DNA from: Pseudomonas guariconensis
Lineage (GTDB): Bacteria; Pseudomonadota; Gammaproteobacteria; Pseudomonadales; Pseudomonadaceae
Length of the DNA: 64,000 bases
NCBI RefSeq assembly: GCF_900102675.1
Contig: NZ_FMYX01000005.1
Coordinates: 310,001-374,000, forward strand
Direction of reading: 5' to 3'
A program made the position numbers and the translations under genes. The notes under the pieces are model-generated. The model did not search any database, was not told where the DNA came from, and saw only the letters and a list, made by a program, of their open reading frames with translations. Of the stretch, positions 55,301-62,660 are shown one piece after another (within the stretch, counting starts at the first letter, position 1; each line of letters begins with the position of its first letter).

Positions 55301-56912
55301 AAGGTCAGACCGCAGGCGGGTCACGGGACAATTGCTGGCGTGCTGGCAGCGAGTCATCGACGAGCCTTCGCAGCTCAATTCGTTGGCGATCGACTATCGC
55401 TTGGAACTTAACGGCCTGAGACCAGGATTCTTGCCCCCTCTGCCTACCCGCAGCTTCTCCCATGTTTCTGAGCTGGCGATTCTGGATATGGACTTGGCGC
55501 ATGTGCCGGACTATTTCCTGCAGGCGTTTCCCAACCTCCGGACGCTGCGGGTCAGCGGCAACCGACTGTCTCGACTGCCGGCACGCCTGCATCAACTGCC
55601 GCGCCTGCGTGAACTGAACCTGTACGACAACCAAATCGTCCTGGATGACAGCCAAGCCTCTGAGCTGACTCGCTGCTCACGCCTGGAATACATCAATCTT
55701 TCGCACAACCCTCTGGGGCTGGTGTTTTCCGTCAGCGGATTTTCCAGGCTCAGGCGACTGCTGCTGCGCAACACTTTCATCGATGTGCTGCCTCCGGGAT
55801 TGCTAGAGTGCACGGAGCTGGACTATGCGGACCTGAGCGACAATCGAATCACCCGGATACCGCCGATGTTCCATCAGGCCCCCTTGTGGCTCAGGCATCG
55901 CGTGCTGTTGATGGGCAATCCGCTGGCCGAGGACGATGTACAGGCCTTGCGCGTGGCGTTCCAGTCCGTCAGGGGAGCCAATACCCATGCCATAGCCTGG
56001 AGCAATGCCGTTGCGAGCGCTGACCGGGACCGGCTGCTCGAACTGTGGCACTCGATCGAGGCGGTCGAGGGCTCGGCTGGGCTCATGACACTTCTGCGCA
56101 GGTTGCTCGATACCGCGGATTTCCAGAAACAACCGCAGATATTGGCCCAGCGTGTGCTGACCATGCTGAAAAACATGCACGAGCAGACTGATTTGCTTAC
56201 AGAGTTGTTTACCCATGCTGACGATGACCTGACTTGCCAGGACAGTGTGGCGTTGCGGTTTCACAATCTGGAGGTGCGGATGTTGGCGGTCCAGGCCAAG
56301 GCCCAGGCCGGCACTGAGCAGGGCGCTACGACGCAGGCATTGCTTAGGCTCGGACGGCGCCTGTGGCGCCTGGCGCAGGTCCAGGATCATATCTTGAGCT
56401 TCCTACGTGCCCAGGCTGAAGCCGGCACCCCCCTAGATGAGGTCGAGGTAATGCTGGGCTATCAGCTGGCATTGCGTGGATCACTCGATTTACCCATCGA
56501 GGCGGGCGAAATGGCGTTTCCCGAGTATGCCCATCTGGATCCGGCCCGGGTCGACCGGATCCGTACACAGGTTCGCGCCGCAGAACAGCATGAAGCGCTG
56601 GCCAGCTGGATGGTGGATCAGGATTTCTGGCGTGAGCATCTGTTGGCGGAAAACCCAGGACACTTCGACCAAGGCAACGCACGGCATCACCGACAGCTTG
56701 AGCAATTGACGGCGCAGCGGGATGCGTTGACGCAGGGCGACACCCAGGCGCAGGCCTTATCGGCCCAGGTTCTGCAACAGGTGGAAAACATCGAAGATCA
56801 GATGAAACAAATCCAGAAGCTGCAAAAAGCTGATGAGCGATACGAGATGCGTGTATTGACCAACCGGGTGCTGGGGACGGCCCCGGCCGGTGCCGGCATC
56901 GATGTCCGTTGA
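52362..56912 (+). CDS. Dermonecrotic-toxin-like, LRR and NEL ubiquitin-ligase domain protein
   Basis: A 1516-residue protein. The N-terminal two-thirds match the dermonecrotic-toxin-like domain (DUF6543 type), for example LLLYVPGDPNGAWSAFSSLR starting near residue 275, and a second such region near 690-760. A leucine-rich-repeat block runs about 1038-1190 (LRTLRVSGNRLSRLP, LRELNLYDNQIVLD, LDYADLSDNRITRIPP). The C-terminal NEL (IpaH/SspH-like E3 ligase) domain follows, with the catalytic Cys1292 in the CxD-type motif TCQDSVALRFHNLEVRM. It should transfer ubiquitin in a eukaryotic cell if delivered there. No secretion signal, chaperone gene or type III system is nearby. The ATG at 52362 has AGGAG with a 6-base spacer. 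Confidence 0.87.
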   Translation: MGGERNEPQVNEATQLAAERAYQDGFIAERLPLWMKSATPQQRARFADAMDESVVLRSHLKHVLGRIEALDGFIKSKLQAALRARYSAQFNLHQWSFIGGYPEPVINAQPVGVHLTKQQYDQRSLLEVAVRNFTAEEAVAGGQPRGNRLSSARQGRIKAPSATEFAKLCRELDLGSAYQAHLAEVLSGPVTDDKPAWTVPCLLADWSRHAMLFDAYQARDRAGLSERELETIAELCAKEGAQNKASTVTAQRLRLLDCDLQQIVVIDESHNDGRLLLYVPGDPNGAWSAFSSLRKLANELGRRLRSQAYQTFFRRFVRRRDSHAFYSIVIPAYKDLVIWANISLDESLMPYGTPFFQRLAHARIEQIKDDAKVLVAPVEELDRTLQREYDERLAADGQALLSAAGLFVPVLGEVLLAVSAWETLTEVYHGIEAWQDNHTRQACKHLLNVVTAVSVAGATTAAVAGVEALSARSSIMDNLLPAYLEDGSAKLWAADVKAFRSDVPPSGATSDTAGVFRLGEQAWIEMDGHYYRVRQRTQDGQWQLLPQAGHGPLLRHNGAGAWRLWFEQPAQWEDVHYLFRRLGGHFRELDDERIDLVLSFHGLKADDLRGLHVYGRAPASGLLDSTVRAHLDLRIRDMVERLRSGKQVEDAFALQGAQRLPGAGGLPDQALAEVAWKARRELLQDLYEHMPNGENLASTMLRRVFPSLHWRAAQGLVDAATTTDRQRLLDSGRVPLQLAESSRAYVQNMRVTRVYEALHLDTPQNADVARVAIGMLRYLPGAATGIRWRLFEGSASGLLLVASEQGATACDLIHVEGKFLVVDPKTNLLSEPHELFDAMATAYKGQQAAMGIADPFAHNLRVLLARQAIERPSEVGELLNKGQGKDRWLAPLRQDDGRLGYPLSGRLSGSSRSRGGPWMIQAELRRIYPTYSDAQVSAWQVKMQRTGRDMAQELRQLRHELKTLEQSLNTWLTATTALLERSDRRRVTGQLLACWQRVIDEPSQLNSLAIDYRLELNGLRPGFLPPLPTRSFSHVSELAILDMDLAHVPDYFLQAFPNLRTLRVSGNRLSRLPARLHQLPRLRELNLYDNQIVLDDSQASELTRCSRLEYINLSHNPLGLVFSVSGFSRLRRLLLRNTFIDVLPPGLLECTELDYADLSDNRITRIPPMFHQAPLWLRHRVLLMGNPLAEDDVQALRVAFQSVRGANTHAIAWSNAVASADRDRLLELWHSIEAVEGSAGLMTLLRRLLDTADFQKQPQILAQRVLTMLKNMHEQTDLLTELFTHADDDLTCQDSVALRFHNLEVRMLAVQAKAQAGTEQGATTQALLRLGRRLWRLAQVQDHILSFLRAQAEAGTPLDEVEVMLGYQLALRGSLDLPIEAGEMAFPEYAHLDPARVDRIRTQVRAAEQHEALASWMVDQDFWREHLLAENPGHFDQGNARHHRQLEQLTAQRDALTQGDTQAQALSAQVLQQVENIEDQMKQIQKLQKADERYEMRVLTNRVLGTAPAGAGIDVR

Positions 56913-57048
56913 TGCAAGTATTGCCTGCAGGTGCCGCGCTGGCTGGAGGGCTTTGGACTATGCTCAGTTCGGGGGCCCGCGGTTTCTGCAGAGGTCGCAA
57001 GCCTGGTTCGACGCGCTGCTGGTAATGGCCAGTTACCTTTCGCCTTAT

Positions 57049-57070
57049 CACCTGACTTGTCAGGTGGTTT
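57049..57070 (+). terminator. Terminator downstream of the NEL gene
   Basis: CACCTGAC and GTCAGGTG form an eight-pair stem with a TT loop, followed by GTTTAGG. It lies about 137 bases past the stop codon. Confidence 0.6.
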
Positions 57071-57138
57071 AGGCTCGCACGTCGGATCTTTCTCAATGAT
57101 CTGTAGTCTTTGAGTTATCGAGAAATAAGGAGATGCGC

Positions 57139-57702
57139 ATGCTCGTCCGGTCACTGACCCTCGCCACTCTGCTTGCCCTCGCAAGCCCTGTGTTCGCTGC
57201 GGACAGCGATGCTCCGCTGGCCAAAGAACTGGGCAAGGCAAGGCCCTTGGTCATCATCGCACCCAGCAGCGCCGACCCGACCTTGCGCGGGTTGAACGAG
57301 GCACTCCAGGACCCCGCTACCCAAGCCGCCTTCAAAGAGCGCAGCCTGGTGCTGTACAGCGTTGCCAACATGATGGGCAAGCGCGAGGACAAGAACCTCG
57401 AACAGCAGACCACCATGGCGTTGATTCGCGAACTCAAGCTCGGCGCCAGCAAGGGCACCAAGGTGATCCTGGTGGGCAAGGATGGCGAGCGGCATGTGCT
57501 CAAGGACGACGACAGCGGCGAGAAGATCGATCCGCAGGTGATCATCAAGGCCGTGGACGAACTACCTGCCAGCGAGAAGGCTGTGAGCGCGCCGGAGCCG
57601 GTGGCGGCTTCCGCGCCTGCTGAGCCCAAGTCCAAGGGCAAGGACAGCAAGCCTGCCAAGCCGGCAAAACCGGCGGCACCGCCAAAGCCGCTCGAGGACT
57701 GA
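57139..57702 (+). CDS. DUF4174-type exported protein
   Basis: A 187-residue protein. The ATG at 57139 (the second of two, AAGGAG six bases upstream) opens a Sec signal (SLTLATLLALASPVFA). The mature core, PLVIIAPSSADPTLRGLNEAL and then TKVILVGKDGERHVLKDDDS, is the DUF4174 thioredoxin-like fold of unknown function. The C-terminal 40 residues are a low-complexity Lys/Pro/Ala tail (SKGKDSKPAKPAKPAAPPKP). Likely periplasmic. A shared terminator hairpin follows at 57715. Confidence 0.82.
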   Translation: MLVRSLTLATLLALASPVFAADSDAPLAKELGKARPLVIIAPSSADPTLRGLNEALQDPATQAAFKERSLVLYSVANMMGKREDKNLEQQTTMALIRELKLGASKGTKVILVGKDGERHVLKDDDSGEKIDPQVIIKAVDELPASEKAVSAPEPVAASAPAEPKSKGKDSKPAKPAKPAAPPKPLED

Positions 57703-57714
57703 TCGATACAAGCG

Positions 57715-57737
57715 AGGCGCCGGTTGGCCTGGCGCCT
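57715..57737. terminator. Hairpin between convergent genes
   Basis: AGGCGCC and GGCGCCT form a seven-pair stem in the gap between the DUF4174 gene (plus) and the DMT transporter gene (minus). No T run; may act bidirectionally. Confidence 0.55.
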
Positions 57738-57758
57738 TGCCTGCGTGAGCAGATGCCC

Positions 57759-58715
57759 CTACGCTTCGGCTTGCTTGGGCTGCGTCGAAGCTTGCTGTTT
57801 CTTCGCAGGCTTCAGGCGTGTCACGCCGTACAACACCAGCGCCAGACCCGCCAACTGATACCCCGAGATCTGCTCGCTGAGGATCGCCCACGACGCGAGC
57901 ATCGTCAGCACCGGACCCAGATTGCCCACCGCTGCGGTATGGGTGGGGCCCAGGCGCTGGATCGCCAGGGCCACCCAGTAGATCGGCAACACCGTGGAAA
58001 ACACCGCCATCAGCCCCGCATGTATCCAGATCGCCAGTGGCTGCTGCCACAGCTGGCCGATGTCCGCCACCAGCAGGTAGTGCGCCAGCACCATCAATGA
58101 CGAGGCGATGCCGCAGAGCCCAGCCAGACGCATCGAGCTCATGCGCTTGAGCATGATGCCGGTACCCGAGTAATAGAGCGCGTAGCTCACCGCACTGGCC
58201 ACCACCCACAACGATCCCAGCACCACTTGCTCGCCGACCCCGGCCACACTGACATCGTGTACGAAGGCGATGCCCAGGCCCAGGTAACACAGGCCCATGG
58301 CCGTCAGGGTCCGCAGGGTAGGGCGCTCGCGCAGGGCGATGGCCTGGAACACCAGCACGAGCGTGGGATAAGTGAACAGGATCAGCCGCTCGAGGCCGGC
58401 GCTGATGTACTGCAGACCATAGAAGTCGAACAGGCTCGCCAGGTAGTAGCCCAGCAACCCGAGCCCGGCCACGCGCAGGCCGTCCCCAAGCCCCAGCTTC
58501 GCAGCGGACTGGCCACGGCTGAGCCAGGTCAGCCAGGCGAACAGCGGCAGTGCCAACCCCATGCGCATGGCCAACAGGGTGATGGCGTCCACCGGACCTG
58601 CGGCATAGGCCAGCTTGACGAAGATGGCCTTGAAGCTGAATCCCAAGGCCGCCAGCACGGCATATCCACCGCCGTTGTGGATCGCAGTCTGAAGGCGAAG
58701 GTGCAAACGCGTCAT
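57759..58715 (-). CDS. EamA/DMT-superfamily transporter
   Basis: A 318-residue inner-membrane protein with ten segments in two EamA repeats. The first repeat starts YAVLAALGFSFKAIFVKLAY; the second has SLWVVASAVSYALYYSGTGI and AVGNLGPVLTMLASWAILSE. The family exports or imports small metabolites (amino acids, drugs). A Lys-rich C-terminal tail ends the protein. It is divergent from the 58822 LysR gene (106-base gap), which probably regulates it. Confidence 0.9.
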   Translation of the reverse strand: MTRLHLRLQTAIHNGGGYAVLAALGFSFKAIFVKLAYAAGPVDAITLLAMRMGLALPLFAWLTWLSRGQSAAKLGLGDGLRVAGLGLLGYYLASLFDFYGLQYISAGLERLILFTYPTLVLVFQAIALRERPTLRTLTAMGLCYLGLGIAFVHDVSVAGVGEQVVLGSLWVVASAVSYALYYSGTGIMLKRMSSMRLAGLCGIASSLMVLAHYLLVADIGQLWQQPLAIWIHAGLMAVFSTVLPIYWVALAIQRLGPTHTAAVGNLGPVLTMLASWAILSEQISGYQLAGLALVLYGVTRLKPAKKQQASTQPKQAEA

Positions 58716-58821
58716 GGCAAAGTCCAGGCAATTGAAGGCAGGACTTATTCTGTACAGAACGGGTTGTGGCTAGAATCGCTTTTTCTCGAACATGGCTTTC
58801 GCTTTTGGAGAACGCACAAGG

Positions 58822-59706
58822 ATGCACTTCGACTTGCCCGATCTGCGCCTGTTTGCCGCCATTGCCGTTACCGGCAGCCTGAGCAAGGCGGCGGCGACCA
58901 TTCCGGTGGCGGTGTCCGCCGCCAGCACCCGCCTGCGCCTGTTCGAGTCTCGCTGTGGCTTTGCCCTGTTCGTTCGCAAGGCTGATGGCATGCAACTGAC
59001 CCCCGCTGGCCGGCTGGTACTGGAGGCGGCCCGTGGTGTGCTGGGGGAGGCGCAAAAGCTGCAGGACACCTTGAAGGAGTTGGCAGGGCAGCGGCGCATC
59101 ACGCTGCACCTGGCGGCTTCCACCGTCAGCAACAGCACGCTGTTGCCGGCGGTGCTCGGACCGTTTCTGGCCGACTACCCTGAGGTCGACCTGCAACTGG
59201 TCGAGCACAAGAGCATCGATGTATTGCGCGTGGTGCTGGCCGGTGAATGCGAGTTAGGGGTGTATGACGGCAACCTGATCGACGAAGGCATCGTCTCGCT
59301 GCCGTTTCGCAACGAGCGCCTGGTAATGCTGGTACCAGTGGATCATCCCTTGGCCGGTCGCGAACAATTGCGCTTGGTTGATGCCCTGGGTTACCCGTTT
59401 GTGTGTCTGCCGGCAGAGCGGGCGATGCAGCGCTTCGTCGAGGAGCTGGCGATGAATCTGGCCATGCCGTTGAAGGTGCGTGTGCGTGCGCCGAGCTTCG
59501 AGGCCATCGCTCAATTGGTGGCCCAGCGCGCGGGTATCGCCATGCTGCCGGAAACCGCCGCTGTGCGCGCCGAGCAGGAGCTGGCGGTTCGCAGGGTGAT
59601 GCTGGAGGAGCGCTGGGCCACCCTGGAGCTGCGTATCTGTTTTCGTGACTGGGAGCGCCTGAGTTCTCATGGTCGGCAATTGGTCAGCTATCTCTCGACG
59701 GCGTGA
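58822..59706 (+). CDS. LysR-family regulator next to a DMT transporter
   Basis: A 294-residue regulator. The N-terminal helix-turn-helix starts DLPDLRLFAAIAVTGSLSKA and is followed by AASTRLRLFESRCGFALFVR; the effector domain spans residues 90-290. The ATG at 58822 is chosen as the usual LysR start; GGAG lies 12 bases upstream, and a longer in-frame start at 58792 is less likely. Divergent organisation with the transporter suggests local control. The short GC hairpin at 59741-59756 with CTTTTG may be its terminator. Confidence 0.9.
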   Translation: MHFDLPDLRLFAAIAVTGSLSKAAATIPVAVSAASTRLRLFESRCGFALFVRKADGMQLTPAGRLVLEAARGVLGEAQKLQDTLKELAGQRRITLHLAASTVSNSTLLPAVLGPFLADYPEVDLQLVEHKSIDVLRVVLAGECELGVYDGNLIDEGIVSLPFRNERLVMLVPVDHPLAGREQLRLVDALGYPFVCLPAERAMQRFVEELAMNLAMPLKVRVRAPSFEAIAQLVAQRAGIAMLPETAAVRAEQELAVRRVMLEERWATLELRICFRDWERLSSHGRQLVSYLSTA

Positions 59707-59855
59707 GCCCACCGGATCGGCGACTGACATGTTGATGTTTCGCCGCCCGCGAGGCGCTTTTGAAAAGACCCTCCAGTCGGTAGCGACCTGCTAAAAGTGC
59801 ATCCGAACGCTTACAATCCACGCCCTTCAATACGATCGCTCAGGCCTGTCCGCTC

Positions 59856-61016
59856 ATGGCTCTAGACCCCCTCACGATGTTGACCATCAGCATTGCCCTC
59901 GCGGCTGCGGCTGCTTTGTACCTGGCGGTCGAGTGGCGCACCGTGCGTGCCACCTCGCTGCTGTTCTGGGCCGCTGGGTTCGCCACCATCAGTGTGGGGT
60001 CGACCTTGGCATTGTTGCGCGTCAGTGGGCTGATGCTCGTCGGGGTGTGGTTCGCCAATGGCTTGCTGGTGTTGGCGCATTGGTTCTTTCTCGTGGGTGT
60101 GGCGCGGTTTACCGAGATGCGGCTTTCCCGTGGCTGGTACCTGTTGCCCGTTGTCTGGCTGATGCTGTTGCTGCTGCCTGAAAGCCCGCAGTGGTCGAAG
60201 GTGATGTTGCTGGCCAACTCGCTGCTGGTGGCCTTGCCCACCCTGTGGGCCTGCGTGCTGCTGCGGCCCCATGGCAAGTCGTTGCGCGTGGGGGCGGTGC
60301 AGCTGCGTTATGTGCTGCTGGCCCACGGCATCTTCTACCTGGCCAAGATGATTCCGCCGTTGGTGCCTGGGACGCTGATCGATCTGGCGGCCTTGCGTGG
60401 CGCGATCATCCAGGTGTCGCTGGTCGAGGGCACGATGGCGATCATGCTCATCGCCTTGTCCATGACTGGCACCGAGCGCCACCGACGCGAACGGCAGATC
60501 GCCCGGCTGGCGGCGCGCGATCCCTTGACCGCCCTGTATAACCGGCGCGCCTTGGAGGCACGCGCCCCGCGTCTGCTGGATGACGTGGCAACGGACCGCC
60601 CCGGTGCGCTTTTGCTGATCGACATCGACAACTTCAAGATGGTCAACGACCTGCATGGCCATACTGCCGGTGATCGCCTGCTGGTTGCATTGGGCGAGAT
60701 GATTCGCGCCTCGACCCCCGCCAGTGGCTTGGCCGCCCGGTTGGGCGGCGATGAGTTCGTCATCCTGCTGGGTAACGCGACCCGTGAAAAAGTCGAAGGG
60801 TTGGGGAGCGCTTTGCGCGAGCAGTTCCATCGGATGACCGCGCAGACGTTCCCTACGCCTGCGGCGGTCACCCTCAGCATCGGCGTCAACCTGTTCGATC
60901 GGGCGCCTGCCAGCCTGGCGGCACTGATCGAACAGGGTGACGTTGCACTCTACGAATCCAAGCGAGGCGGGCGTGACAGCATCCGCCTGGTCGATCGCAC
61001 CCAGCCTAAGGCATAG
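59856..61016 (+). CDS. Membrane-bound GGDEF diguanylate cyclase
   Basis: A 386-residue protein. The first 200 residues hold about six to seven membrane helices with no recognised sensory domain. The GGDEF domain follows: ARDPLTALYNRRALEARAPR, LLIDIDNFKMVNDLHGHTAG and the intact GGDEF at residues 297-301. It should make cyclic di-GMP at the membrane. The I-site position reads PASG, so RxxD is absent and feedback inhibition is probably lost, as in the PAS-GGDEF protein at 4660. No clear ribosome site was found, so the start at 59856 is tentative. Confidence 0.9.
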   Translation: MALDPLTMLTISIALAAAAALYLAVEWRTVRATSLLFWAAGFATISVGSTLALLRVSGLMLVGVWFANGLLVLAHWFFLVGVARFTEMRLSRGWYLLPVVWLMLLLLPESPQWSKVMLLANSLLVALPTLWACVLLRPHGKSLRVGAVQLRYVLLAHGIFYLAKMIPPLVPGTLIDLAALRGAIIQVSLVEGTMAIMLIALSMTGTERHRRERQIARLAARDPLTALYNRRALEARAPRLLDDVATDRPGALLLIDIDNFKMVNDLHGHTAGDRLLVALGEMIRASTPASGLAARLGGDEFVILLGNATREKVEGLGSALREQFHRMTAQTFPTPAAVTLSIGVNLFDRAPASLAALIEQGDVALYESKRGGRDSIRLVDRTQPKA

Positions 61017-61066
61017 CGAAGGGTCGTCTTGGCATCGGAACCGCATCGGCCCGGCGTTTTTCTTCT

Positions 61067-61882
61067 TCAGCCCACCCGCAACCAGAGCGCCGATGCGTCG
61101 TCGCTCATTTTGAACCGTGGATAACGAACGCAGGCGGCATCGTCGCGCTCGATCTGCCGTAGTCGCAGCGCAAGTTCTGCCAGGCCCTGCTCGCGCAGCT
61201 GGGTCATGAAGGTGTGGGGCGTGCAGGCCCGGTAGGTATCGAACAGGGCCGCGAAACCATCGCTCATCAGCACCAGGTCGTCGCCGCGCCTTACCGGTGC
61301 GCGGGTGTATACGGTACCAGCCCTGGCCACTTCGGCATCGACGCTGAGCACGGCCTTGGGACGCTCCCGGGCGATGCGCCGATCTGCCTGCACGGCAGGG
61401 GTGCGCACGCCATGGGCGCCGGTGCCAGGGCCCAGGGCGAGCGCCTCGGCGCGCTCGGTTTCGCGGTCCGGCTCAGGTGTCAGGAAGGCCATGCCGTGCT
61501 CGCTGCGGTGAAGTACGACGCAGTCCGCCAGATGGGCGCAGACTACTTCGTCATCTTCCAGCGCCACCGCCGCAAAGGCCGCGCGGGGCAGCTCCCAGCC
61601 GGCGACCGGCTCACGTCGGCGGTCTCGTTCGTAGGCTGCGGCCACGGTAGCGAACACCTGTTCGCACAGGCTCTGCAACGGCCCGCTTGCGCTGACAAAG
61701 GCAGCCTGCGCTGCCGCTGCCAACCAGGCCGCGCCCCCTTGTTCACCCAGCAGACCAGGCGGGCCCAGATCGGTTGCGCCGTCGATGACCCAAGCATGAC
61801 GGCTTGCACAGCCAATACGGTCGTCATTGGGAACATCGGCCTTGCCGGCCAGGTTGAGACTTTGGATCAGGTCGAAATGCAT
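61067..61882 (-). CDS. PP2C-like protein phosphatase
   Basis: A 271-residue protein with the layout of metal-dependent PP2C phosphatases: NDDRIGCASRHAWVIDGATD near the N-terminus (acidic metal ligand and the V-x-D-G motif), LVLMSDGFAALFD later and DDAS near the C-terminus. Such enzymes remove phosphate from Ser/Thr and usually oppose a Ser/Thr kinase; no kinase gene is adjacent. The ATG at 61882 (MHFDLIQSL) is preferred, but its ribosome site is weak. Confidence 0.75.
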   Translation of the reverse strand: MHFDLIQSLNLAGKADVPNDDRIGCASRHAWVIDGATDLGPPGLLGEQGGAAWLAAAAQAAFVSASGPLQSLCEQVFATVAAAYERDRRREPVAGWELPRAAFAAVALEDDEVVCAHLADCVVLHRSEHGMAFLTPEPDRETERAEALALGPGTGAHGVRTPAVQADRRIARERPKAVLSVDAEVARAGTVYTRAPVRRGDDLVLMSDGFAALFDTYRACTPHTFMTQLREQGLAELALRLRQIERDDAACVRYPRFKMSDDASALWLRVG

Positions 61883-62175
61883 GGTGTGTCGTCTATCTCG
61901 TGAATAAAGAAGCTTCGACAAGCGCGGCTACCTTGAGTTGTGCTGCGCCGGCTCGTTGTGCAGCCGATGCTGGTGAAGCAGCGCCAAGCGCTCGAGACTA
62001 GGCCAAATACCGTTTCAATTATGTAGGAAACCACCGTGAACCACGCTCTGACTGCGCGACTATCGCCTGGCCCATCCGCAAGCGTCTGCAACCGACGAAG
62101 CGCTTGCCCAGGCCATCGCCTGCCAGGGGTGAAGGTCTAGACTCTAACCTTTGCGATGTGATCGTGGAGACTCCA

Positions 62176-62655
62176 ATGCCCAGCAAAAACACCATCTGCC
62201 TCTGGTTCGACGAGGATGCCCTGGAGGCGGCGACTTTTTACGCCAAGACCTTCCCCGACAGCGCAGTAGGGGCAGTGCATCACGCACCGGGCGACTACCC
62301 GTCGGGCAGGGCCGGCGATGTCATCACTGTCGAGTTCACCGTGGCCGGTATTCCCTGCGTCGGCCTGAACGGGGGGACCGCGTTCAAGCACAGCGAGGCA
62401 TTTTCGTTCCAGATCTGCACGCAGGATCAGGCCGAGACCGACCGTCTGTGGCAGGCCATCGTCGGCAACGGCGGCCAGGAAAGCGTCTGCGGCTGGTGCA
62501 AGGACAAGTGGGGCATCTCGTGGCAGATCTCGCCCCGGGTGCTGCTCGAGGCCATGGACAACCCAGACCGGGCCGCCGCCAAGCGCGCATTCGACGCCAT
62601 GATGCGGATGGGCAAGATCGACATCGCCGGGATCGAGGCGGCGCTCAAAGGTTAG
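62176..62655 (+). CDS. VOC-superfamily PhnB-like protein
   Basis: A 159-residue protein with the PhnB/3-demethylubiquinone-methyltransferase-like glyoxalase fold: CLWFDEDALEAATFYAKTFP, VEFTVAGIPCVGLNGGT, and WCKDKWGISWQISPRVLLEA. The family has no single agreed function; members bind metals or small ligands. The ATG at 62176 has GGAG with an 8-base spacer. It stands alone, converging on the TPP enzyme gene with only 5 bases between their stops. Confidence 0.88.
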   Translation: MPSKNTICLWFDEDALEAATFYAKTFPDSAVGAVHHAPGDYPSGRAGDVITVEFTVAGIPCVGLNGGTAFKHSEAFSFQICTQDQAETDRLWQAIVGNGGQESVCGWCKDKWGISWQISPRVLLEAMDNPDRAAAKRAFDAMMRMGKIDIAGIEAALKG

Positions 62656-62660
62656 CGGCA

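Noticed and set aside
61017..61066. Terminator between the GGDEF gene and the PP2C gene
   Set aside because: A TTTTT run follows GC-rich sequence, but the GCATCGG copies are direct, not inverted, so no stem forms.
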